64,000 nucleotides of DNA from Clostridium guangxiense (GTDB lineage Bacteria; Bacillota; Clostridia; Clostridiales; Clostridiaceae). Below are positions 54,616 through 63,358 of this stretch, piece by piece. Under the pieces are notes generated by a model that did not search any database, was not told the origin of the DNA, and saw only the letters and a list, made by a program, of their open reading frames with translations. Made by a program: the position numbers and the translations under genes. The first letter of the stretch is position 1. The number at the start of each line of letters is the position of its first letter. The stretch is from positions 26,725 to 90,724 of the forward strand of contig NZ_JAJNKE010000013.1 of NCBI RefSeq assembly GCF_021043395.1, given 5' to 3'.

Positions 54616-55544
54616 ATGAATACAAGTTTGAAAAGTAAATTATTAAAAAATAAATCTATATTAGCTTTAGTTGTACTTTGCATTTTAATATCAATAATAA
54701 CTCCAAGGTTTCTAACTTTAAGTAATATAACTAATGTATTGAATCAAGTTGCTGTAAACGCTATCATAGCTATAGGTATGACTTTTGTTATATTGACAGG
54801 GGGAATTGATCTTTCTGTTGGCTCAATACTTGCAATATGTGGTGCAGTTTCTGCTGTAACTATAAAATCAACAGGAAGTATATTTTTAGCTATAGTGCTT
54901 CCAATAATAATTGGTATTTTAGTTGGATTTATTAATGGATTCGTAATATCCAAAGGAAAGATACAAGCTTTTGTAGCCACTCTTGCAGTAATGACTATTT
55001 TTAGAGGTGTAACTTATGTTTATACAAATGGGAACCCAATATCTTCTCTTCCAGATTCTTATAATTCTATAGGAAATAAAATGATAGGGATAATACCACT
55101 TCCAGTCATAATAACTATAATAGTTTTAATCATCGCGTATTATTTTTTAACTAAAACTAGATTTGGAAGATATATATATGCTTTAGGTGGAAATGAGGAT
55201 TCAGCAAGACTTTCTGGAATAAACACAAATAAAATTAAAACGCTGCATACGTTGTTTGTGGTGCTGCTGCTGGGCTAAGTGGGATTATAGCAACAAGTAG
55301 GATAGGTTCAGCTTCACCTAATGCTGGAACTGGTTTTGAACTTGATGCAATAGCTTCTGTTGTAATAGGAGGGACAAGCTTAGTAGGCGGCGAAGGAAGC
55401 ATAATAGGAACTATAATAGGTGCTCTTATAATAGGAGTTCTAAATAACGGTTTAAATCTAATAAATGTATCTCCATTCTATCAACAAATAGTTAAGGGTG
55501 CTGTAATACTTCTTGCAGTTCTTGCTGATAAGAAATCAAAGTAA
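54616..55544 (+). pseudogene. rbsC: Ribose ABC transporter permease, frameshifted
   Basis: The first 208 codons read as RbsC (membrane segments, VNAIIAIGMTFVILTGGIDLS). Near 55242 one base is missing: AAAACGCTGCATAC should read with an extra G as T-A-A-Y. The frame then ends at 55278. The rest of RbsC ([10 protein letters not shown] ... [10 protein letters not shown]) follows intact in the +1 frame to 55544. Everything around it in the operon is intact, so this is either a recent mutation or a sequencing error. If real, ribose import by this ABC system is lost. Confidence 0.88.
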
Positions 55545-55580
55545 AAGTTATAGCTATTATACAAATTTGGAGGTGCGAGT

Positions 55581-56480
55581 ATGAAAAAAAAGTTATTAGC
55601 GATTACGGTCATTTTAACCATGATTGTTGGAATATTATCAGGTTGTGGCACTGAAAATAATAAAAATAAGATAGGTATGGTTATATCAACTTTAGATAAT
55701 CCGTTCTTTGTTTCAATGAAGGATGGTGCGGAAAAAGAAGCAAAGAAAATGGGCTATGATTTAATTGTTCTTAATTCCCAAAATGATCCAGGAAAAGAAA
55801 GGTCTAATGTTGAAGATTTAGTGGAATCAGGAGTTTCTGCAATAATTATAAATCCAACGGATAGTGATGCTGTATCAAATTCAATTAAAGTAGTCAACAA
55901 AAACAAAGTCCCAATTTTGACAGTTGACAGGCAAGCTAATGGTGGTAAAGTAGTTAGCTTTATAGCTTCAGATAATGTTAAGGGTGGACAAGAGGCAGCT
56001 AAGTTTATATTAAATAAATTAAAGAATAAAAAAATTATAAAGGTGGTAGAACTTCAAGGAACACCAGGAGCATCTGCATCAAGAGATAGAGGGAAAGGCT
56101 TCCATAGTGTTGTTGATGGTAATCCAAAGGTTAATGTGGTTTCAAGTCAAACAGCAAATTTTGATAGACAGCAAGGTTTATCGGTTATGGAAAATATAAT
56201 ACAGGCAAAACCGGATTTTGATGCTGTGTTTGCACAAAATGATGAAATGGCATTAGGAGCTGTCAAAGCTTTAAAAACAGCTAATAAGCATGCAATAGTG
56301 ATAGGTTTTGATGGAACCCTTGATGGAAAACAAGCAGTAAAATCTGATGATATGACTGCAACTATTGCGCAGCAGCCAGTAGTTGAAGGAGAAACAGCAG
56401 TGGATAGTGCTATTAAGGTAATAAAAGGCAAGAATATAAAAGCTTTTGTCCCTGTAAACATTGAGCTATTTCAGAAGTAA
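55581..56480 (+). CDS. rbsB: Ribose-binding lipoprotein
   Basis: A 299-residue periplasmic-binding-protein-type lipoprotein. The signal peptide ends in LSGC (Cys22). The mature part has the type I fold with GMVISTLDNPFFVSMKDGAE, IINPTDSDAV, TVDRQANGG and AQNDEMALGA, all typical of RbsB. It captures ribose outside the cell and delivers it to RbsC. The ribosome site is GGAGG. Confidence 0.92.
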   Translation: MKKKLLAITVILTMIVGILSGCGTENNKNKIGMVISTLDNPFFVSMKDGAEKEAKKMGYDLIVLNSQNDPGKERSNVEDLVESGVSAIIINPTDSDAVSNSIKVVNKNKVPILTVDRQANGGKVVSFIASDNVKGGQEAAKFILNKLKNKKIIKVVELQGTPGASASRDRGKGFHSVVDGNPKVNVVSSQTANFDRQQGLSVMENIIQAKPDFDAVFAQNDEMALGAVKALKTANKHAIVIGFDGTLDGKQAVKSDDMTATIAQQPVVEGETAVDSAIKVIKGKNIKAFVPVNIELFQK

Positions 56481-56556
56481 AATAAAGTAGTAGATTAATT
56501 TATTTTAGATTGGTAAAATATTAATAGCAAATATTCTAAGCAGGATGTGATATTGA

Positions 56557-57552
56557 ATGAAAAAGATAACCATATCGGATATAGCACAAAAGGCTGGTGT
56601 ATCAAAGGCGACAGTATCATTAGTTCTAAATGATAAACCTATTAATGTTAGCAGTGGAACTAGAGAGAATATACTAAGAATTTCAAAGGAATTAAATTAT
56701 ATTCCAAATAGTATTGCTAGAAGCCTAATTACAAATAAAACAGATACTATAGGATTGATTCTTCCGGATATAGTAAATCCATTTTTCTCGGAAATTGCTA
56801 GAGCCATTGAGGATACAGCTGGAAAAATGAATTACAATGTTATGCTATGCAATTCTGATAGCAACTCTTTTAAGGAAGAAAAGTACTCTAAGCTTTTGGT
56901 GAGTAAGTTGGTATCGGGAAGTATTTTTATTTCAGGTGGAAATAGTCAAAAAAGCCTTGAGATTCTTAGAGATAATGGTATACCAGTTGTGTTAGTAGAT
57001 AGATATGTAGAGCCATCTAAAGGTTATAGTGGTGTATTTTGCTCAAACAGAGAAGGTATATATGAAGCAGTAGAGTACTTGCATAAAAAGAACAGAAAAA
57101 ATATAGCACTTATAACGGGTTCAATGTCACTTGAGACATCTAAATTAAGACTTCAAGCTTATAGAGAAATAACGGAAAACCTGAAAATGTATAATGAAAA
57201 TTTGGTATGTGAAGGTAACTATTCTGTAGAAGGTGGAGTAAATTCAACAGAAAAATTGCTTGAATTAAATGATAAAATAGATGCTATTATATATTGTAGT
57301 GATGTAATGGCACTTGGAGGGATAAAAGTCTTAAAGAGGAAAAAGCTTAAGGTTCCAAAAGATATATCAGTTGTAGGCTATGATGACATATCCTTTTGTG
57401 AATATGTAGAGCCTGAACTTACTACTATAAGACAGCCAATATATGATATGGGTAAGGAAGCTTTTAGATTGCTTATACAGATAATTAACGGGGAAGTGAA
57501 GGAGAAAAAAATAAGCTTTAAATCTAAATTAATAATAAGAGGAACAGCATGA
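56557..57552 (+). CDS. rbsR: LacI-family repressor of the ribose operon
   Basis: A 331-residue regulator: an N-terminal LacI headpiece (TISDIAQKAGVSKATVSLVL, hinge around YIPNSIARSL) and a ribose-binding-like effector domain (about residues 60-330). It closes the rbs operon and most likely acts on the two operators before rbsK. The effector is assumed to be ribose or a phosphate of it. Confidence 0.87.
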   Translation: MKKITISDIAQKAGVSKATVSLVLNDKPINVSSGTRENILRISKELNYIPNSIARSLITNKTDTIGLILPDIVNPFFSEIARAIEDTAGKMNYNVMLCNSDSNSFKEEKYSKLLVSKLVSGSIFISGGNSQKSLEILRDNGIPVVLVDRYVEPSKGYSGVFCSNREGIYEAVEYLHKKNRKNIALITGSMSLETSKLRLQAYREITENLKMYNENLVCEGNYSVEGGVNSTEKLLELNDKIDAIIYCSDVMALGGIKVLKRKKLKVPKDISVVGYDDISFCEYVEPELTTIRQPIYDMGKEAFRLLIQIINGEVKEKKISFKSKLIIRGTA

Positions 57553-57559
57553 TGTGTAT

Positions 57560-57898
57560 AGATAGATAACTTGAAAGGTTAAAATGACTAATGCCAAATT
57601 CATCCTGTTAAACTGGAATTTAACTCAGAGTATAAAGTACAGAGGACAGAGTACAGTGAAGGATGATTTTTCTCCGCTGTCGCTACAAAAAATCTTAAAC
57701 TTAATGCACGCAAAGCGCTTAAAATATAGTGCTCAGCGTAGCTGACACTATTAAGTTCTAAGATTTACTTGAGAGAAACGAAAGGTAAATCCACCTTCAC
57801 TGTACTCTGTACTTTGTACTCTGTGCTCTGAATCAACTTCCAGTTCGTCAGGATAAATTTAGAATTTGAAATTTTCAAGTTTTAAGTTGTCTATCTAT
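57560..57898. repeat. Nested palindrome, family A copy 7
   Basis: Same nested design as copy 1. From GTGAAGGATGATTTTTCTCC to the right arm the two differ at only about two positions over some 200 bases. The left inner arm is longer here because of an added GAGGACAGAGTACA unit. It lies just after rbsR. Confidence 0.85.
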
Positions 57899-57995
57899 AT
57901 ATTTTAGGCTGTGTTTTAAATAAGTGTAAAATCAGCACTTATTTAAAACACATTCTGTAAATTTTAGAATAACAAAATAAAATTTAACATTTTTA

Positions 57996-58024
57996 TTGAA
58001 ACATTATAATTATAGGTGTATAAT
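57996..58024 (+). promoter_or_regulatory. Strong sigma-A promoter before a 37-residue ORF
   Basis: TTGAAA and TATAAT are exactly 17 bases apart, 42 bases before a start codon with a perfect ribosome site. Confidence 0.75.
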
Positions 58025-58066
58025 TGAAGTTGTAAGTTAAAATTAATTAGAAGGAGGTCGTTAATA

Positions 58067-58180
58067 ATGGATAAGTTTAGAATGATTGCAGTAGTTGGCA
58101 CAGCTAATGTGGCAGGGACAATTTTAACAACTCTAGTGGATAATTATGTAAAAATATACGACCTTGGTGAATTAATTTAA
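58067..58180 (+). CDS. Small hydrophobic protein, 37 residues, unknown
   Basis: ATG behind AAGGAGG, preceded by a near-consensus promoter and followed by a terminator, so it is a complete small transcription unit. The peptide begins MDKFRMIAVVGTANVAGTIL and has a hydrophobic middle that could span or lie on the membrane. It has no cysteines and no recognised family. It could be a membrane peptide, a toxin-like peptide or a leader; none can be preferred. Confidence 0.6.
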   Translation: MDKFRMIAVVGTANVAGTILTTLVDNYVKIYDLGELI

Positions 58181-58211
58181 TTTACACATTAATGTTCATT
58201 ATGTGAAAGTT

Positions 58212-58242
58212 AAACCATAGGTTGTATGCCTGTGGTTTTTTT
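58212..58242 (+). terminator. Terminator after the 37-residue ORF
   Basis: AACCATAGG and CCTGTGGTT form a stem with a seven-base loop and a run of seven T. Confidence 0.8.
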
Positions 58243-58288
58243 ATGCGTGTTTTAAGGAAAACTTTTCTTTAAATGTATTATTATGCTT

Positions 58289-58323
58289 AAAAGCCGTGGG
58301 ATTAAGATTCTGCGGCCTTTTTA
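58289..58323 (+). terminator. Second terminator-like hairpin
   Basis: AAAGCCGTGGG and TTCTGCGGCCTTT pair with small mismatches and are followed by TTTTT. With the previous hairpin it isolates the small gene from the ABC operon. Confidence 0.55.
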
Positions 58324-58349
58324 TATATAGAAAAGAAGGAGTGTTAAAA

Positions 58350-58409
58350 ATGAGTAAAAAACAAATTTTTAGAAAAATCAGGAGCTTTGATTCTACACAT
58401 TATGCGTAG
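58350..58409 (+). CDS. Possible 19-residue leader peptide or gene remnant
   Basis: ATG behind AAGGAG, giving MSKKQIFRKIRSFDSTHYA and a TAG, 38 bases before the ABC gene. It may be a leader peptide or the front of a lost regulator gene. The short basic sequence matches no family I recognise. Confidence 0.3.
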   Translation: MSKKQIFRKIRSFDSTHYA

Positions 58410-58447
58410 CAATGCTGAAAATTTTGAATGTGAGGGGGAATATCTGA

Positions 58448-60241
58448 ATGAAAAAGCTTTTAGATTTAACAAAAGGAAATAGACTTTTATATGTTTTAGC
58501 AATACTTGCAATAGGGGTAGCAACCTTTATATCCATGCTGGAACCTTTAGTTATTAAAATTACAATTGATTCAATTATAGGAAATAAGCCAATAAATGAA
58601 ACTGCTGTTGTGGTGAATTTTGTAGAGTGGCTTGGAGGAAAAAGCGTCTTATCCAAAAATTTATGGATATGTGGTATATGCTTAATTTGTTTAACTAGCC
58701 TTAGAGGGATTTTCCTATTTTTAAAAGGAAAACTTTCTGCTGAAGCTTCTGAAAATATGGCGAGAAGTATTAGGGTAAGATTGTATAATCATATACAGAA
58801 CTTGCCTTATAAATATCATGTTGGCGTTGAATCAGGTGACTTAATACAAAGGTGTACTTCTGATGTTGAAACCATAAGAAGATTCTTTGCAAATCAAATG
58901 GTGGAAATAGGAAGATCAATTTTTATGGTTTTATTTGCAATTGTCATGATGCTCTCAATGAATATAAAGATGACATTTATATCAGTAATAACGGTACCTA
59001 TTGTATTTGTATTTTCCTTCATATTTTTTCGTAAGGTTAGTCATACCTTTCAAATTGCTGATGAGCAAGAAGGAGTTCTTACTTCAATGCTTGAACAAAA
59101 CCTAACAGGTGTTAGAGTTGTAAAGGCTTTTGGAAGAGAGCAGTATGAAATTGAAAAGTTTGAAAAAGAAAATAAAAAGTACAGAGATTTAAGCTATAAC
59201 TTATCTAAACTGCTATCAACCTTTTGGGCATCTTCTGATGTTTTGTGTACTGGTCAAATAGGAATTGTTCTTGTAGCTGGTATTTATTTCACTGTGCATG
59301 GACAAATAACTCTTGGAATGCTTGTTGCTTTTAACACCTATGTATCAAGACTTATATGGCCCGTAAGACAGCTTGGAAGAATTCTTTCTGATATGGGAAA
59401 AATGACAGTTTCACTTAAAAGAGTAAGTCAGATACTTGAAGAGAAGGAAGAAAAGGAAGTTGGAGAAGGCTTAAAACCAGAAATTAAGGGAGAGCTTTCT
59501 TTTGAAAATGTTAGCTTTGAGTATGAAGAGAATTCACCTGTTTTAAACAATATAAGCTTTAAGGTAAACAAGGGTGAAACAGTTGCAATTGTAGGTCCAA
59601 CAGGATCAGGAAAGTCTTCACTAATTCATCTTTTGCTTAGGCTTTATGATTATAGAAGCGGTTCAATAAAAGTGGATGGAGTAGAACTTAAGGATATATC
59701 TAGAAAATGGATAAGAAGCAAAGTAGGAATTGTGCTTCAAGAACCATTTCTTTATTCAAGAACAATTAAAGACAATATAAAGATGGCGAAGCTTGATGCC
59801 AGCGATAATGAAATTGTGAGGGCTACATCAATGGCCGCAGTGCACGATGTTATAAAGTCCTTTGAAAATGGATATGACACAGTTGTTGGCGAAAAAGGTG
59901 TTACACTTTCTGGCGGACAAAGGCAGAGAGTTGCTATTGCAAGAACTTTGATAAAGAACTTGCCTATTCTTATCTTTGATGATTCACTAAGCGCTGTTGA
60001 TGCGGAAACGGATAAAATTATAAGAGGTGAACTTGAAAAAAGAAGTAAAGGGGTTACAACTTTTATAATATCTCATAGAATTTCAACGGTTATGGATGCA
60101 GATAAAATAGTGGTTTTAAACCACGGAGAAATAGAAGCCATAGGAAAACACGAAGAGCTTATAAGAAAAGATGGAGTGTATAAGAGAATATGGCAAATAC
60201 AAAATTCAAAAGAAGAAGAAAATGAGGAGAAATTTGCTTGA
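58448..60241 (+). CDS. ABC exporter half-transporter, degenerate-site subunit
   Basis: A 597-residue protein with six membrane segments (about residues 1-320) fused to an ABC domain (about 345-590). Walker A is GPTGSGKSS, the signature is the standard LSGGQRQR, and Walker B reads ILIFDDSLSAVD with Asp where the catalytic Glu normally sits. This is the pattern of the non-catalytic half of heterodimeric exporters such as TM287/288 and BmrCD. The start is ATG behind GAGGGGG. The partner is encoded 23 bases downstream. The substrate (drug, lipid or peptide) is unknown. Confidence 0.88.
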   Translation: MKKLLDLTKGNRLLYVLAILAIGVATFISMLEPLVIKITIDSIIGNKPINETAVVVNFVEWLGGKSVLSKNLWICGICLICLTSLRGIFLFLKGKLSAEASENMARSIRVRLYNHIQNLPYKYHVGVESGDLIQRCTSDVETIRRFFANQMVEIGRSIFMVLFAIVMMLSMNIKMTFISVITVPIVFVFSFIFFRKVSHTFQIADEQEGVLTSMLEQNLTGVRVVKAFGREQYEIEKFEKENKKYRDLSYNLSKLLSTFWASSDVLCTGQIGIVLVAGIYFTVHGQITLGMLVAFNTYVSRLIWPVRQLGRILSDMGKMTVSLKRVSQILEEKEEKEVGEGLKPEIKGELSFENVSFEYEENSPVLNNISFKVNKGETVAIVGPTGSGKSSLIHLLLRLYDYRSGSIKVDGVELKDISRKWIRSKVGIVLQEPFLYSRTIKDNIKMAKLDASDNEIVRATSMAAVHDVIKSFENGYDTVVGEKGVTLSGGQRQRVAIARTLIKNLPILIFDDSLSAVDAETDKIIRGELEKRSKGVTTFIISHRISTVMDADKIVVLNHGEIEAIGKHEELIRKDGVYKRIWQIQNSKEEENEEKFA

Positions 60242-60264
60242 TTTCAAATTAGGGGGTGATACCA

Positions 60265-62094
60265 GTGGCAAGAATAGAAGAAGAAAAAGTTACTCAAAAA
60301 TTAAACCTTGGTATATGGAAAAGATTATTTAAATATTTAGTTGATTTTAAAAAAGGATTATTATTACTGGTTTTTCTTATGGCGATAGTTGCAGGAGTTG
60401 ATTCTGCAATGCCGCTTTTGACCAGTTATGCTATAGATAATCTTGTAGTGAAAAATACAACGGATAAACTTTTTGGTTTTGCAGTAGTATATTTTGCAAT
60501 TGTAATTTTTCAGGCTATAAACGTAAAGATATTTATAAAGCAAGCAGGAAAAATAGAAAATTACTTGGCTTATCATATAAGAAAATTAGGCTTTAAAAGG
60601 CTTCAGGAACTATCTTTTTCCTATTATGATACTTCCTCATCAGGCTGGCTCATGGCAAGAATGACATCAGATGTGGCAAGACTAAGTGAGCTGATATCCT
60701 GGGGAATGATAGATATGGTTTGGTCTATTGCAACTATGATTTTTTTCATAGCAATAATGCTTTTCTATAATGTTAAGTTAACACTTATAAGTATGAGTGT
60801 AGTTCCACCGCTGTTTATAATAGGAATATTCTTTCAAAAGAAGATATTAAAATCCTATAGACATGTTAGAAAGCTAAATTCTCAGCTTACAACAGATTTT
60901 AGTGAGGAAGTAGCAGGAGCTAAGACTACTAAAACTCTGGTTCGTGAAGAAGAAAATTTAAATGAATTTAAGTATGACGCAGACAAAATGAGATATTCAT
61001 CAATACGAGCGGCTATATTTTCATCCTTGTTTTTACCTATTGTAATATCACTTGGAAGTATAGGAACCGGGTTTGCAATATGGTTTGGTGGAAATAGAGT
61101 TATGGTAGGCGGCCTTTCTTATGGTGTTTTTGTAATGTTTATATCATATACAATACAATTTTTCGATCCTGTAAGTCAGCTGGCAGGAACTATAGCAGAA
61201 ATTCAACAGGCCCAGGCATCAGCAGAAAGAATAATATCACTTGTTGAAACAGAGCCAGACATATGGGATAAGAAAGAGGTAATTGAAAAGTATGGAGATT
61301 TATTTACTCCTAAAAAGGAAAATTGGGAGCAGATTAATGGAGATATTGAGTTTAAGAATCTTTACTTTTCTTATAAAAATGGAGAAAAAGTATTTCAAAA
61401 CTTCAACTTAAACATTAAAAAGGGGCAGACCATAGCATTAGTTGGAGAAACTGGTTCTGGTAAGAGTACTATTGTAAACTTACTATGTAGATTTTATGAG
61501 CCTACAAGTGGTGAGATATTAATAGATGGAAAAGACTACAGGCAGCGTTCACTTTTGTGGCTTCAGTCTAATTTAGGTTATGTCCTTCAAAGTCCACATC
61601 TTTTTAGTGGAACTATTAAGGACAATATAAGATATGGAAAGCTTGATGCAACGGATGAAGAAATAATAAGAGCAGCAAAGCTTGTAGATGCACATCAGTT
61701 TATAATGGAAACTGAAAACGGCTATGATACGGATGTTGGTGAAAATGGAGGGAATCTTTCAACAGGACAAAAACAGTTAATTTCCTTTGCAAGAGCTATC
61801 GTAGGAAATCCAGCAATATTTGTTCTGGATGAAGCTACATCTTCAATTGATACTGAAACCGAAAGAGTAATTCAAAATGCTATAGAAAAGGTTCTTTCAG
61901 ACAGAACAAGCTTTGTGGTTGCTCATAGACTTTCAACCATAGTTTCAGCAGATAAGATTATAGTTTTAAGAAAAGGTAAAATTGAGGAAAGCGGAACACA
62001 TGGCGAGCTTCTTAGAAACAAAGGATATTATTACAGACTGTACACTAATCAGCTTTTACAAGAGAAAGAAGAAGAGAGCTCAAAGGTAGTGTAA
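60265..62094 (+). CDS. ABC exporter half-transporter, catalytic-site subunit
   Basis: A 609-residue partner of the preceding gene: six membrane segments (about residues 30-330) and an ABC domain (about 365-600). Walker A is GETGSGKST, Walker B FVLDEATSSID with the catalytic Glu, but the signature is LSTGQKQ instead of LSGGQ. Together the two subunits form one good ATP site (LSGGQ with Glu) and one degenerate site (LSTGQ with Asp). The GTG eight bases after AGGGGG is preferred over an upstream in-frame GTG. Confidence 0.88.
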   Translation: MARIEEEKVTQKLNLGIWKRLFKYLVDFKKGLLLLVFLMAIVAGVDSAMPLLTSYAIDNLVVKNTTDKLFGFAVVYFAIVIFQAINVKIFIKQAGKIENYLAYHIRKLGFKRLQELSFSYYDTSSSGWLMARMTSDVARLSELISWGMIDMVWSIATMIFFIAIMLFYNVKLTLISMSVVPPLFIIGIFFQKKILKSYRHVRKLNSQLTTDFSEEVAGAKTTKTLVREEENLNEFKYDADKMRYSSIRAAIFSSLFLPIVISLGSIGTGFAIWFGGNRVMVGGLSYGVFVMFISYTIQFFDPVSQLAGTIAEIQQAQASAERIISLVETEPDIWDKKEVIEKYGDLFTPKKENWEQINGDIEFKNLYFSYKNGEKVFQNFNLNIKKGQTIALVGETGSGKSTIVNLLCRFYEPTSGEILIDGKDYRQRSLLWLQSNLGYVLQSPHLFSGTIKDNIRYGKLDATDEEIIRAAKLVDAHQFIMETENGYDTDVGENGGNLSTGQKQLISFARAIVGNPAIFVLDEATSSIDTETERVIQNAIEKVLSDRTSFVVAHRLSTIVSADKIIVLRKGKIEESGTHGELLRNKGYYYRLYTNQLLQEKEEESSKVV

Positions 62095-62148
62095 ATTAAT
62101 TAATGATTATGTATATTATTGTACACTGAAGAAAGGATTGATTAAAAA

Positions 62149-62244
62149 ATGAGTATAAAATTACGAGCGTTAACCAAGATTGATGGAGGAAAGTTTCAAA
62201 ATAAAAAGACAGAATCGATGATTCATAAGCGGAAAAATAAATAA
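62149..62244 (+). CDS. Small basic ORF, 31 residues, unknown
   Basis: ATG preceded by AAAGGA at an 11-base distance, giving MSIKLRALTKIDGGKFQNKK and a basic tail, between the ABC operon and a hairpin. There is no family match and coding potential is uncertain. Confidence 0.3.
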   Translation: MSIKLRALTKIDGGKFQNKKTESMIHKRKNK

Positions 62245-62252
62245 TTCATTCA

Positions 62253-62331
62253 GCCGGATTTTTAAGGATGACTTTTCGTTGAGATGACACGAAAAATCTT
62301 AAAATGGAAAAACAGCTATGTAAATCCGGAT
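62253..62331. repeat. Small hairpin related to family A
   Basis: GCCGGATTT and AAATCCGG form the outer arms, and AAGGATGACTTTTCGT with ACGAAAAATCTT the inner stem, like the family A centre. It lacks the repetitive outer arms. Confidence 0.5.
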
Positions 62332-62359
62332 GATGCAAAGTAAAGTGAGGTTTTATATT

Positions 62360-62656
62360 ATGACAATAAAATATGATGGAATAGTTATTAAAATAGATAA
62401 TGAAAGAGAACTTGACAAATTAGATAAAGTTTTAAAAAGTATAGAATTAAGTAGAGAATATAGTGTTCAAAAAAGGAAAAGTATATTTAAGCGTAAAAAC
62501 TTAAGAGTAAAATTTAATAAATTTATAGTAAATCCTTTTGTAAGAGCTGATAATTTTAAAACTTATGAGGAATATGTAAGTGCACTTCAAAGAACTAAAT
62601 TTCACAGTCAAATAAAAAATGAAGCGTTAGGACAGCAGCATTTTAGATGTAGCTAA
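62360..62656 (+). CDS. Hypothetical protein, 98 residues
   Basis: ATG behind GTGAGG; begins MTIKYDGIVIKIDNERELD and ends RCS. It is rich in Lys/Arg (SVQKRKSIFKRKNLRVKF) with a predicted strand at the N-terminus and helices after it. It has no membrane segment and no family I recognise. The stop lies at the start of a family C repeat module, so its natural end may have been changed. Confidence 0.5.
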   Translation: MTIKYDGIVIKIDNERELDKLDKVLKSIELSREYSVQKRKSIFKRKNLRVKFNKFIVNPFVRADNFKTYEEYVSALQRTKFHSQIKNEALGQQHFRCS

Positions 62657-62662
62657 TAAAAA

Positions 62663-62790
62663 TTGCCAAGTAACAATATCTTGAGATGTTAAACGAAAAC
62701 TATAAATCTAAAATGCTGATTATTAAAATCCTAAGAAGTTTCAATAATCAGCATCTAAGATTTATTAGCTTTATAAAAATTAGATTAGAA
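62663..62790. repeat. Family C module, copy 4
   Basis: GCCAAGTAACAATATCTTGAG begins the module and CTAAGATTTATTAGCTTT ends it. The private arms ATGCTGATTATT and AATAATCAGCAT are perfect complements around a shared loop. The sequence on each side matches the reverse complement of the right part of copy 1. Confidence 0.8.
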
Positions 62791-62805
62791 ATAAGGAGAT
62801 TTATG

Positions 62806-63336
62806 ATGAGAGATATATTTAGAAATGATGAAGAAATTATAATTAGAAAAGCTTCGGAATTGGATGCTAAAGAATTAACAGAATACTTAAATATAATTGG
62901 AGGTGAGTCTGATTTTTTAACCTTTGGTGTAGAAGGACCTGGAAGTAGTATTAAAGAAGAGGAACAATTTATTTTAAATAATTTAAATAAAGAAAATGCA
63001 CTGTTTATTGTAGCTGAGGTCAATGGAAAGATAGTTGGAAGCTTGAACTTTTCGGGTGGATCAAGGAGAAGAATTCAGCATGTGGGGGAATTTGGAATAA
63101 GTGTTTTAAAAGAATATTGGGGAAAGAAAATAGGTGAAAAACTTCTTAACTATCTAATTAAATGGGCAGAGCAAAATGGCATAAGAAAAATTAATTTGAG
63201 AGTGAGAACGGATAATGAAAGAGCAATAAAATTATATAAAAAACATGGATTTTTTGAAGAGGGAATTTTAAAAAGGGATTTTCTTATTGATGGTAAGTTT
63301 TATGATTCATATGCTATGGGTTTAGAAATAGATTAG
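62806..63336 (+). CDS. GNAT-family N-acetyltransferase
   Basis: A 176-residue acetyltransferase. Residues 10-170 follow the GNAT fold: IIIRKASELDAKEL (first strand and helix), FIVAEVNGKIVGSLNF, HVGEFGISVLKEYWGKKIGEK (acetyl-CoA loop in KEYWGKKIGEKL) and NERAIKLYKKHGF. It resembles RimJ/SpeG-like enzymes; the acceptor is unknown. The second of two adjacent ATGs, seven bases after AAGGAG, is chosen. The open frame extends upstream through the repeat but that part is not protein-like. Confidence 0.8.
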   Translation: MRDIFRNDEEIIIRKASELDAKELTEYLNIIGGESDFLTFGVEGPGSSIKEEEQFILNNLNKENALFIVAEVNGKIVGSLNFSGGSRRRIQHVGEFGISVLKEYWGKKIGEKLLNYLIKWAEQNGIRKINLRVRTDNERAIKLYKKHGFFEEGILKRDFLIDGKFYDSYAMGLEID

Positions 63337-63358
63337 TTGTAATTAAAGGCGATAGTGA

